Shown piece by piece: positions 1 through 9,600 of a DNA stretch of 64,000 nucleotides. The stretch lies in assembly GCF_025147325.1 (NCBI RefSeq), contig NZ_CP102262.1:62001-126000 (forward strand), written 5' to 3'. This stretch comes from Bacteroides stercoris ATCC 43183 (lineage in GTDB: Bacteria > Bacteroidota > Bacteroidia > Bacteroidales > Bacteroidaceae). The first letter of the stretch is position 1. Each line of letters opens with the position of its first letter. Below the pieces are notes generated by a model that saw only the letters and a list, made by a program, of their open reading frames with translations, searched no databases and had not been told where the DNA came from. A program made the position numbers and the translations under genes.

Positions 1-1
1 A

Positions 2-1129
2 GAACAGGTAAACCGCTTTTTGCAAAACAGTTACCTCTTCCGTTACAACCTGCTGACAGACGAAACCGAATACCGCCCCGCCAATGCCGCAGACAAAACG
101 TTTGTCACCATCGGCAAACGGGAACTGAATACCCTATGCCTCGAAGCCCATGCCCGGGGAATTCTATGTTGGGACAAAGATATCAGCCGTTTTCTTTTCT
201 CCAAACATGTACCTGAATATCATCCCTTCCTGCTTTATTTTGAACAGCTTCCCGTTTGGGATGGCATCGACCGGATAACCCGACTGGCCCAACGCATCTC
301 GTCCGAATCATATTGGATAAACGGTTTCCATACATGGATGCTCGGTCTCACTGCCCAATGGACAGGACAGACCGGAAAGCATGCCAACAGCGTAGCTCCC
401 CTACTCGTCAGCATCCGACAGGGCTGTCTGAAATCCACATTCTGCAAAAGTCTGATGCCCGACAGCCTGTCCCGCTACTATTCGGATGAAGTGGAGCTTA
501 CCTCACGGAGCAATGCCACCCGCAAAATGTCGGAAATGGGACTGCTGAACCTCGATGAATTCGATAAATATTCTCCAGGAAAAATACCGCTGCTCAAAAA
601 CCTGATGCAAATGGCGGATTTAAACCTTTGCAAGGCATACCAAAAGAATTTCCGTAACCTGCCCCGTATCGCTTCTTTCATCGGCACGAGCAACCGTTTC
701 GACTTATTGTCCGACAACACCGGCAGCCGCCGTTTTCTCTGTGTAGAGGTAAAGGATAAAATTGATTGTACCTGCATTGAGCACAAGCAAATCTATGCAC
801 AACTGAAACAGGAACTTTCGGACGGAGCACGCTATTGGTTTTCGGCCGAAGAAGAGGAAGAGCTCCAAGAGCACAACCTCATCTTCCAGCACCGCAATCC
901 GGCAGAAGAAGTACTACGCAGTTGTTTCCGTCCTGCAACATCCGAGGACCCAAAAGAAAAAATAAGAAATCTCTCCGCTGCCGACATCTTCAAAGAACTG
1001 AAAAAGCAAAACCCTGCCGCCATGAGGGGAAGCAACCCGAACAGTTTTTCGCAGCAGCTCGTGCCTGCCGGTTTTCTGCGAAAGCACGGACGCTATGGAA
1101 ATTTCTATCCGGTAGTGTCTCTGACATAA
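2..1129 (+). CDS. VirE/DUF3874-family primase-helicase-like protein, 5' truncated by window
   Basis: The reading frame is open back to base 2, so the true start lies outside the window; the first start-like codon inside is TTG at 20. The visible 375 residues match the C-terminal half of the VirE (virulence-associated E) family with a terminal DUF3874 domain. Visible features are a P-loop-like RQGCLKSTF, in which the usual glycine before the lysine is replaced by leucine, a Walker B-like LLNLDEFD, and a sensor-like FIGTSNRFD. The last ~60 residues (SAADIFKEL to the FYPVV end) are the DUF3874 part. Related proteins in mobile elements have primase/helicase roles, but stand-alone copies are common in Bacteroides and their job is unknown. 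No phage or integrase gene is visible beside it. Family assignment is fairly sure, function is not. Confidence 0.75.
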   Translation, partial: EQVNRFLQNSYLFRYNLLTDETEYRPANAADKTFVTIGKRELNTLCLEAHARGILCWDKDISRFLFSKHVPEYHPFLLYFEQLPVWDGIDRITRLAQRISSESYWINGFHTWMLGLTAQWTGQTGKHANSVAPLLVSIRQGCLKSTFCKSLMPDSLSRYYSDEVELTSRSNATRKMSEMGLLNLDEFDKYSPGKIPLLKNLMQMADLNLCKAYQKNFRNLPRIASFIGTSNRFDLLSDNTGSRRFLCVEVKDKIDCTCIEHKQIYAQLKQELSDGARYWFSAEEEEELQEHNLIFQHRNPAEEVLRSCFRPATSEDPKEKIRNLSAADIFKELKKQNPAAMRGSNPNSFSQQLVPAGFLRKHGRYGNFYPVVSLT

Positions 1130-1389
1130 AAAGATGAGGTGCTTATCTGTTATGGTCCTCCCAACAAAGGGTTCACCCGCAAAGCCTGATGAATAGGAAG
1201 ATGTGAAGGGAGAAAGGAGAATATGTCACACGGACAGTCAGAGGATAACAGTTAATTTTTCCACAAAGAATATCAAAAAATACTATAATATTTACGATGT
1301 ATCATGTATTTTTGTGCTCGATAACGGGTGAGAATACCTCATTACGATTATCAGCCTTACTACATTTAATAACTATAAAAAACAAACTT
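1130..1389. other. Spacer upstream of susC1
   Basis: No coding sequence is seen here. The spacer holds a -7-like box at 1307-1314 and about 70 bases of leader before the SusC start codon at 1390. It presumably also contains the binding site of one of the two HTCS regulators, but no clear operator could be picked out by eye. Confidence 0.5.
1307..1314 (+). promoter_or_regulatory. Bacteroides -7 box of susC1
   Basis: TATTTTTG matches the Bacteroides -7 consensus TAnnTTTG. It lies 75 bases before the chosen susC start, so the in-frame ATG at 1297 would be upstream of the transcript. No good TTTG -33 box is seen, as expected for a promoter needing an activator. Confidence 0.5.
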
Positions 1390-4300
1390 ATGAATCTAAA
1401 AAGACTTGCAAAAAGAGCATTGGCTACTCTGTCGTTGAGTATGCTATGCTTAATCGCCTTTGCACAAGGTCACCAAATCTCAGGTACCGTAATCGACGGT
1501 ACAGGTGAACCTATTATCGGTGCAAACGTATTGGAAGTAGGTACGACCAACGGTGTAATTACCGATATTGACGGTAATTTCAAACTCAGTGTACAGCCCA
1601 ATGCAAAAATCCAGGTATCATTTATCGGTTATATCACGCAAACCGTTACAGTGGGCAGCCAAAAGAACATTAAGGTAACACTGAAAGAAGATGCGCAGGC
1701 ATTGGATGAAGTGGTGGTGGTAGGTTACGGAACAATGAAGAAAACCGATGTGACAGGTTCCTTGGCTTCGGTTTCTGCCGATAAATTGGCCGCCCGTGGT
1801 GCGCTTCGCGTAGAAGATGCTCTGCAGGGATCTGTTCCGGGAGTCAACATCACGGCAACCAACAGTCGCGCCAATGGTAAATTCAGCATGCAAATCCGCG
1901 GTCAATCTTCCATTAACAATTCAAACGGTCCTCTTTACGTAGTGGATGGTATGGTAGTCTCTTCTATCGACTTTCTGAACTCCGAAGATATCGAACGTAT
2001 CGATGTGCTGAAAGATGCTTCTTCCACAGCCATCTACGGTTCGCGTGCATCCGAAGGAGTGATTTTGATTACCACTAAAGGAGCCGGAGCCGGACAAAGC
2101 AAAGCCCAACCGGTAGAAATTACATACGATGGTTACTACGGTATCCGAAAAGTAGCCCGCATGCCCAAATTCATGGAGTCTACGGAATGGATGAACTACC
2201 GCTTTGCCAAATATACAACTTCAAGCGGTCCGGATGAAACGGGACATATCAAATATATAATCAAAGATGCAGACTTGCAGTCTGTATTCCAGAATGGCAC
2301 TGAGTGGAAAGAGTCGCCTTTGTATGCACGGTGGATGAATAATGAAAGTTATGATTGGGCAGACCAGGTGTTGCAGACCGGTTCACAACAAAACCACTTC
2401 ATCAGTGCAAGCGGTGCAAGCGAGAAAACATCCTACCGCTTGGGCGCTGGTTATCAAGGCGAAGAAAATGTTTTCAAGAAAAACAGCTATGACCGCTTCA
2501 ACATCAAAGCTGCTTTCGACAGCAAATTATCTAAAGTAGTGGAAGCAGGTATGTCGGTCAATATGGTATACGATGTACAGGATGACTGGATTACCGATTC
2601 TTCCAATGCGTATTCTCCTTACAACAATGCTTTCTGGTTTGCTCCGGTCATTTCTCCGTGGGATGAAGACGGAAACCTGTTGGCCAGACCAGCAAAAGTG
2701 GGCAATATGTCTTTAACATCTACTCCGTCTCCATTGGTTGATTTGGATATCGATGCTTACGAAAACCAGACCCGCAAATTCCATGTGTTCGGTAATGCTT
2801 ATCTCCGCTTCAATCTTATGAAAGGACTGAAATTCACAACGACTTTCTCTCCCAACTTCTACCATGGACGTCAAGGTATCTTCATGGGTACCGGCGTTTC
2901 GGACAAATATCCTGACGGAACGGCATATTACCAGAATAAAAAGCAAAACTATGCATCGGTTGTCAACACAGACCGGATGGACTGGACATGGGATAACCAG
3001 ATTGATTTCACCAAGACCTGGGGCAATCACCGCTTGGGAGCTATGGGATTGTTCTCCATGTATAGAACAGACAAAGAGACTTATACCCAATCCGTTACCG
3101 ATATATCAGACGACAGATTGTCTTATCATGCCATGGAAAAAGGTGCCAAAAACCAGGCTACCAAGTCCTCGTATACCGAATCGTCCATGGTTTCCGTAGC
3201 TGCCCGCCTGAACTACGCCTACAAAGAACGTTACATGGCCACAGTTACCGTACGTGCCGATGCCTCTTCACGCTTCGCAAAAGGCAACCGCTGGGGATGG
3301 TTCCCCTCTGCCGCCCTGGCATGGAGAATGTCTGAAGAAGATTTCCTGAAAGATGTGGAATGGTTGGATAATCTGAAACTTCGCCTGTCCTATGGTATTA
3401 CCGGTAACAATAATGTAGGAGATTATGCTACAAGCTATTACACATCGGGACCGTCTTATGCTGTAATCGGCGGTAATGAATTCCAAGGTTATTACGGTAA
3501 CGGAATCATTGACCAAGCCCTGATGTGGGAGAAAATCAAGGAATTCAACTTCGGTGTGGACTTTGCCGTATTGCAGAACCGGATCAATATAACGGCAGAT
3601 GCTTATCGCCGCCTTGCCGACGGACAAATCATGAAATCGACAGTGCCTTTGGAAACCGGAGAAAGCAGTCTGACAACCAACATTGGCTCTGTTCAGAACG
3701 CCGGTATTGAGTTGGGCGTCAACTTCGGAGTTATACGCAACCAGAACTTTACATGGGATGTCAATGTAGCATTCGCACGCAACTGGAGTAAAATCAAAGA
3801 ATTGCCGAGCGGAGACGATGTCAGCAACAACTGGTTCATAGGCGAACGCCTGAATGTACTGCGCGACTACACCTATGCAGGTGTAATTACGGCGGACGGA
3901 GTCACGATGCACACTATCAATGGAGACAAACACTATACATTACAGGAAGTGTACGACAAATATGGTCCCAAGAGTCCCAATAAACTGAAATGGTACGAAG
4001 GCCAGATGGCTGTAAACGACTGGAACGATGATGGAAAAATCAATGACGAGGACAAGCAGATTTATGGATGCACCGACCCTAAATGGACCGGTAGCCTGAG
4101 CTCCACAATGACCTATAAAGGCTTCGACTTCTCGTTTATGCTTTACACCAAACAAGGACAATGGTCACGCAGTTATTTCCACGAACAATACATGGATATC
4201 AGCGACCGTGGCCGTCAAAAGATGAGTTTCGATTACTATATCCCAGCAGGAACTCCGGTTTTGGACAAGGCAACAGGAGACATCACTTACTTGGAAACAC

Positions 4301-4614
4301 CGCATATGGGTGCTTACCCCTATCCTAACAATTATGAAAAAACCGGTGGCGGTTACTTCAGTAAAAGCAGCTCGGGAGTAAGATACCAAAAAACGTCTTT
4401 TGTAAAGGTTAAAAACATCACTTTAGGTTATACTTTCCCGAAGAAGTGGATGAGCAAAATAGCCGTTAAACATTTACGCCTTTACGTAAACGTACTTAAT
4501 CCGTTCTGCTTCACCGGCTACGATGGTTTCGATCCGGAATGGGCAAGCGCAAACCTGACTGACGGCGGACCGGCTTCCGTAACCTACCAGATTGGTGCAA
4601 ATATCAAATTCTAA
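1390..4614 (+). CDS. SusC/RagA-family TonB-dependent outer-membrane transporter (first pair)
   Basis: This is a TonB-dependent outer-membrane channel that imports oligosaccharides together with the SusD lipoprotein encoded 21 bases downstream. The start at 1390 gives a standard signal peptide (MNLKRLAKRALATLSLSM to FAQG); the longer ATG at 1297 would put 31 non-signal residues in front and precedes the likely promoter. Domains in order are: signal peptide (~1-25), a carboxypeptidase-regulatory-like beta domain (GTVIDGTGEPIIGANV), the SusC TonB-box signature DEVVVVGYGTMKKTD, a plug with GPLYVVDGMVV and KDASSTAIYGSRA, then a 22-strand barrel ending GANIKF. At 1074 residues it has normal SusC length. 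The ligand is inferred to be a pectin-derived oligosaccharide from the neighbouring pectin esterases and GH105. Confidence 0.95.
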   Translation: MNLKRLAKRALATLSLSMLCLIAFAQGHQISGTVIDGTGEPIIGANVLEVGTTNGVITDIDGNFKLSVQPNAKIQVSFIGYITQTVTVGSQKNIKVTLKEDAQALDEVVVVGYGTMKKTDVTGSLASVSADKLAARGALRVEDALQGSVPGVNITATNSRANGKFSMQIRGQSSINNSNGPLYVVDGMVVSSIDFLNSEDIERIDVLKDASSTAIYGSRASEGVILITTKGAGAGQSKAQPVEITYDGYYGIRKVARMPKFMESTEWMNYRFAKYTTSSGPDETGHIKYIIKDADLQSVFQNGTEWKESPLYARWMNNESYDWADQVLQTGSQQNHFISASGASEKTSYRLGAGYQGEENVFKKNSYDRFNIKAAFDSKLSKVVEAGMSVNMVYDVQDDWITDSSNAYSPYNNAFWFAPVISPWDEDGNLLARPAKVGNMSLTSTPSPLVDLDIDAYENQTRKFHVFGNAYLRFNLMKGLKFTTTFSPNFYHGRQGIFMGTGVSDKYPDGTAYYQNKKQNYASVVNTDRMDWTWDNQIDFTKTWGNHRLGAMGLFSMYRTDKETYTQSVTDISDDRLSYHAMEKGAKNQATKSSYTESSMVSVAARLNYAYKERYMATVTVRADASSRFAKGNRWGWFPSAALAWRMSEEDFLKDVEWLDNLKLRLSYGITGNNNVGDYATSYYTSGPSYAVIGGNEFQGYYGNGIIDQALMWEKIKEFNFGVDFAVLQNRINITADAYRRLADGQIMKSTVPLETGESSLTTNIGSVQNAGIELGVNFGVIRNQNFTWDVNVAFARNWSKIKELPSGDDVSNNWFIGERLNVLRDYTYAGVITADGVTMHTINGDKHYTLQEVYDKYGPKSPNKLKWYEGQMAVNDWNDDGKINDEDKQIYGCTDPKWTGSLSSTMTYKGFDFSFMLYTKQGQWSRSYFHEQYMDISDRGRQKMSFDYYIPAGTPVLDKATGDITYLETPHMGAYPYPNNYEKTGGGYFSKSSSGVRYQKTSFVKVKNITLGYTFPKKWMSKIAVKHLRLYVNVLNPFCFTGYDGFDPEWASANLTDGGPASVTYQIGANIKF

Positions 4615-4635
4615 CCAGTAAAACATATAAGTAAT

Positions 4636-6423
4636 ATGAAACTATATAAAAAACTATTATACACAATGTGCATGGCTGGCTCTATCACATTGACCGGCTG
4701 TGACGATTTCCTCACACCTGACAATAAAAGCGCGGTAAATGATGTGGAATATTTTACCACTTCTGCCGGTTTACAAGCTCTGACATACGATGCATACGCC
4801 CAACTGAAAAATATCTTTAACAGCAGTGATGTAACCGCTTATTTCAACTCCGGAACAGACTTGTATCAGGATGGACGCAATGATATCAGTGCAGCTCTTC
4901 ACCGTTGGTCTAATTTTACTCCTGAAAATGGGACTGTAAAAAACTTCTATACGGATTGCTACGATGGAATACGTTCATGTCTTGCCATTCAGTACTATGC
5001 TGCACAATCAACGGTGAGTGAAGATATAAAACAAAAAAACATTGATGAAGGCCGTTTCATCGAGTGTTTGTATTATTACTTGCTGGTCAATAACTTTGGT
5101 GGCGTTCCTTTAGTAACCGAATATGCCAAACAGGCCGGTGAAATCAAAGAACAGCCCCGTGCTACGGCAGAAGCAGTATATACGCATATCATCACAGAAC
5201 TGACCAACATTATCGACAATAACAAATTGGTTGCTTCTTCTGCAACAAAAGGAGGAGGGGAAGCCAGCATAGAAGCCGTTAAGGCATTGCTGGCAAAAAC
5301 TTACTTGTCTGCTGCATGGGACTTAAAGAAAGATGATTACTTTACCAAAGCGGCAGCCTATGCCGACGAAGTTATAGCCGGACGCAAACTGACAACCGAA
5401 TTTGCCAAATTATGGGCAGCTGACCGCTCCGGAGATGACGATGAAGAGTTTATCTTCGATGTGGAATACGATGCAGAAAACCAGCATGACAAAAATGACG
5501 GTAATCGTTGGCAGAGTTTCTTTTCCAACTATTACGGGGGTAGTGAAGAAGGCATGAAAAATGGTAGTTCATCTTTCATACCTTACATGCATGCATTGAG
5601 AAATTTTGAAAAAGGAGACAAACGCTACGATGCAACTTTCATGAAGACCCTACTGGTCAAGAAAGAATGGGATATCAAGAACGGATTTAAAGATGAAAAA
5701 GGCAAGCCTATCGGCGACTATTTCTCTTTCTACAAAAATGGCGGTAAAGCTGACGGCAAAATGGTAGGAGTGTATTATCCGGCTTATTGGGAAAGTGACG
5801 CTGCTTCCGTTGCTGAGTGGCGTGCCAAAGACCCGGAAAACCGGAAAAACACATTTATCATTCCACAAAATGATAAGACAGCCAAAATGGAGCCAATGTC
5901 CACTTACGTAAAAGATCTGGCAGAATATCCGGACGGGGTTATTGCCAAATATGATTTTGACGATGCCTCCACGCAAAAACTCAGTTGGTCTGTACAGCCT
6001 TGCCGTAAATTTGACGATAGCCAAACCGCTGACTATAATGCCGGAAAGAGTTTCCGCGACCTCCACGTAATCACACTGCCGGAAATGTTTTTCGTAGCAG
6101 CCGAAGCTTACTACAAATTGAATGATCCCAAAGCCTTGGAGCGTTTGAATGTTGTACGTGAACGCGCCGGTTTAACAGCTGAAAATAATATTGATTTGGA
6201 CATCATATTGAAAGAGTCGGCCTGCGAAATGTTTGGAAACGGTTATCGTCGTATGGACCTTCGTCGTACCGGTAAATTGGTTGAATACAACAACAAATAC
6301 AATCCGCATATGATAGGTACAGCCGCTGCTACCATAGGAGAAAAATTATTATGGCCTATCCCACAAGCAGCTATCGATGCCAACGGCCAGTTGAGTATGG
6401 AAGACCAAAATCCCGGATATTGA
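4636..6423 (+). CDS. SusD/RagB-family glycan-binding lipoprotein (first pair)
   Basis: This is a surface lipoprotein that caps the SusC channel and binds the glycan. The first 22 residues form a lipoprotein signal with lipobox LTGC (Cys22), followed by the SusD N-terminal start DDFLTP. The helical TPR-like body contains FIECLYYYLLVNNFGGVPLV, and the C-terminal RagB/SusD part has the usual LPEMFFVAAEAYYKL and ERLNVVRERAGL segments and ends DQNPGY. It is 595 residues, at the long end for the family. It is co-transcribed with the SusC gene and followed by a strong terminator hairpin. It is weakly similar to the other two SusD proteins here and clearly not a recent copy of them. Confidence 0.95.
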   Translation: MKLYKKLLYTMCMAGSITLTGCDDFLTPDNKSAVNDVEYFTTSAGLQALTYDAYAQLKNIFNSSDVTAYFNSGTDLYQDGRNDISAALHRWSNFTPENGTVKNFYTDCYDGIRSCLAIQYYAAQSTVSEDIKQKNIDEGRFIECLYYYLLVNNFGGVPLVTEYAKQAGEIKEQPRATAEAVYTHIITELTNIIDNNKLVASSATKGGGEASIEAVKALLAKTYLSAAWDLKKDDYFTKAAAYADEVIAGRKLTTEFAKLWAADRSGDDDEEFIFDVEYDAENQHDKNDGNRWQSFFSNYYGGSEEGMKNGSSSFIPYMHALRNFEKGDKRYDATFMKTLLVKKEWDIKNGFKDEKGKPIGDYFSFYKNGGKADGKMVGVYYPAYWESDAASVAEWRAKDPENRKNTFIIPQNDKTAKMEPMSTYVKDLAEYPDGVIAKYDFDDASTQKLSWSVQPCRKFDDSQTADYNAGKSFRDLHVITLPEMFFVAAEAYYKLNDPKALERLNVVRERAGLTAENNIDLDIILKESACEMFGNGYRRMDLRRTGKLVEYNNKYNPHMIGTAAATIGEKLLWPIPQAAIDANGQLSMEDQNPGY

Positions 6424-6460
6424 TTATTGCTTCCGTTTTCTGAATAATATTCACTAAAAG

Positions 6461-6502
6461 AAAGATGAATTCCGAAATTCTGATACTTCGGAATTCATCT
6501 TT
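6461..6502. terminator. Terminator after susD1, possibly bidirectional
   Basis: A perfect 16-bp stem (AAAGATGAATTCCGAA at 6461-6476 with its complement at 6487-6502) has a 10-base loop and is followed by CTCTTTTT. It lies between converging transcripts: susD1 on the plus strand and the small membrane-protein gene plus HTCS on the minus strand. Confidence 0.85.
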
Positions 6503-6515
6503 CTCTTTTTACAGC

Positions 6516-6617
6516 TTACTCATCCTCTCCCCACAAATCCTTATCCGAAGGAGCCTTTTTTATATTCCAGGCTATTATCAAGCCAATAACCAGCAAGCAT
6601 ATCAAATATATAATCAT
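6516..6617 (-). CDS. Small single-pass membrane protein, 33 residues
   Basis: An unbroken 34-codon frame starts with ATG at 6617 and stops with TAA at 6516. The product begins MIIYLICLLVIGLIIAW, a hydrophobic helix long enough for one membrane pass. A short polar acidic tail follows (NIKKAPSDKDLWGEDE) with two lysines just after the helix, so the tail is predicted cytoplasmic. It lies 79 bases downstream of the HTCS gene on the same strand and 14 bases before the terminator hairpin, which suggests it is the last gene of that transcript. I do not recognise a family; it resembles in form the small accessory subunits known for some transporters. The helix-plus-charged-tail layout argues for a real gene, but the short length leaves chance possible. 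Confidence 0.55.
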   Translation of the reverse strand: MIIYLICLLVIGLIIAWNIKKAPSDKDLWGEDE

Positions 6618-6696
6618 AGACTTTGTTTAGTTTTCAAATAATTCAAATACAACAAGACTCCAATAGTTTATGTTCATTCTGAACACGAATAATGGT

Positions 6697-9600
6697 TTAT
6701 TTCAGCACTTTATCCCGATACTCCGTGGGTGTCATTCCCTTTTTCTGCTTGAAACACTTACTGAAATAACGAGGGTCATTGATACCCACCATATAGGATA
6801 TTTGCGTCATGGAATACTCACCGGTGGCTATCAACTGAGCTGCACGATTGATACGCATTTCCTTAATGAACTCGATAGGCGCCAGTCCGGTCAAGGTTTT
6901 CAACTTCTTGAAGAATACGGAACGGCTCACGGCAAGTTCCTGCACAAAATCATCTACAACCAAGTCACCGTTATCCATGTTCTTCTCCATCAGTTCTATA
7001 AGTTTATCCATAAACTTACGGTCGTTGGGAGACATTGCCGCAGATTTATCCGTTTGAGGATTATCCTGGACATTACCGATACTCTGTTCATCGGCAACAG
7101 CTGCAACCGCTCCTGCCTGCATCAAGTTCTGGCGGTACAAAGTTTGCAGTTTCTGCCGCTGGGCAAGCAAGTTCTTTACACGTGCTTTTAAATAGGTGGC
7201 GCTGAAAGGTTTGGTTATATAATCATCAGCACCGTACTCCAATCCTTCCAACTTACTTTCGATGGACGACTTCGCCGTAAGCAACACAATGGGAATATGG
7301 CTGGTAGTCATATCAGCACGCAATTCACGGGTCATGGCGATACCGTCTTTTTCCGGCATCATCACGTCGCTGATAATAATATCCGGCAGAAACTTCAACG
7401 CCTTATTCAGCCCCTCCATACCATTGGCAGCCTCTACAATGCGATACTCGGAAGCGAAGATGCTGCGCAGGAAAATACGCAGTTCGGAATTATCTTCTAC
7501 CAGCAGCATCAAATCTTTGGATGCATCTCCACCGCCTTTTTCCTGAGAACCCGTTTCCGGTTGTGAAGACTGCGCATCTTCCGTATCCGCCGTTTGCCGG
7601 TGATAAGCCTCCAGACCAACTGTTATATCGTCCTGCATAAATTCCACCGATTCGTCATACTGCTCCTTGCCTTTCATAAAGTCTATCTTGAAGCAACTGC
7701 CTTCTCCCAACTTGCTATCTACCGTAATCAAAGCTTTGTGCATCTCCACCAGTTCTTTTACCAATGACAAACCGATGCCGGTGCTTGGATTGAACAAATT
7801 ACGGTCTACCAGATTCTCAAAACGGACAAAAATAGATTTCTTCTTGTTCTCGGCAATGCCGATGCCCTGGTCCTGCACGCCAATAGAAACGGTTTCCTCG
7901 TCCTCATGGATAAAAACCTTTATCATTTTTCCATTCGGAGTATATTTGAAAGCATTGGAGAGCAAGTTGAAAATAATCTTTTCATATTTATCGACATCCA
8001 CCCACAGATAAAGTTCGGGCTTTTCCGTCTCGAACAAGAAGTCAATGTGATGCTCCTCGGCCACTGAATCGAAATTCTCCATTATCTTGCGGGTAAAGGC
8101 CACTACATTGACACGCTGCACCTGCATCTTCATCTTTTTGTTCTGAATCTTACGGAAGTCGAGTATCTGATTGATGAGACGCAACATACGATTTGTGTTG
8201 CGCTCCACAACCTGTAGCTGTTCACGGGCATCCGCCGGCAGTTGCGTATGCTCCAGCACGTATTCCACCGGACCTGAAATCAGGGTTAAAGGAGTACGCA
8301 GTTCATGGGAAATATCTGTAAAGAAACGCAATTTCATATCTGTCATATGCTGTTCCACAACAACTTCGTGCTTCAGACGATAAATCGTAAACAAGATATA
8401 AACAGCCGTTATTATAATCAACAGAACAAACAGGACATACAGGAAATAGGCAAAAGGAGTCTCCCAAAAGGAAGGAAGCACTTCAATATCAAGCAAGCGC
8501 ATGTTATCCGTCCATACTCCATCAGCATTGGTGGCACGTACCTTAAACACATAATGCCCTTTGGGCAGGTTGGTATAGGTGGCGGTACGCTGCTTGCCGA
8601 CATAGTTCCAAGATTTCTCAAATCCCTCCAGAATATAGGCATACTGTATTCCGGCAGGTTCCGTATAGTCAAGTGCGGCAAAACGAATCGTGAAAATGTT
8701 TTCCTCGTGCGAGAGTTTCAATTCACGGGTATCATCCAAACTCTCTTTCAATATATTTTTTTCATCCGGCACAACGTCTTCATTGGCTATAAGCAATTTG
8801 GAAAACACTAACGGCGGTACATATGTGCTCTTCCTGATAGAATCGGGATTGAACAGTAAGACGCCGTTGCTCGTACCAAACAGCAAGTCTCCCCACGAAG
8901 TATAGGCCGATGCCGCTTCGCTGAAGCGGACATGAGGCGAGACATGACCGTCTGCATAGTTTTCAAAACGTTCTTCTTCAGGAATAAATTTGCTGATGCC
9001 GTTCTCCGTACTCATCCAAAGATTGCCCTTATTATCCTCACGTATGGAGAGCAATATATCCGAAGGCAATCCCTCGGCCACGCCATACGACTTGAATATT
9101 GCGTCGCCGGCAGCATCTATAGTCTGCAACTTATTCAACCCGCCGCCGAAAGTAACCAGATAAAGTTCGTTCTTCCGGGTAGACAGAATATAGTGCACAT
9201 CGTTATTACTCAAGCTGTTTACATCGTTCTGCACACGTACATAGTGATGAAACACTGCATCTTCGGGCTTCTTAAAATCACTGTTTACCATTAATGCGCC
9301 GACTGTAGTGGCAATCCATATATTTCCGCGATGGTCACCTGTAACGAAGCGTACTTTATGGCAATTATCTATAGGGAAACCTTTCAGGTTGTTACGGTGG
9401 TTAACAAATATCTCCCGTCCGCCACGGTTATGGGTGAGGTAGTTGATTCCTCCTCCAAAAGTGGCAACCCAGATACGTCCTTTCACGTCCTCATAGACAC
9501 AATATACATTGTTGTCACTCAGGCTGTAGATATCATCCCTACTATGGCAATAGCGGGTCAGTTTATAATGTCCTCCACCCTGAGGCCGGGCTTTTACCAA

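Noticed and set aside
1297..1389. Upstream ATG for susC1
   Set aside because: It would put 31 residues before the signal peptide and lies before the probable transcription start.
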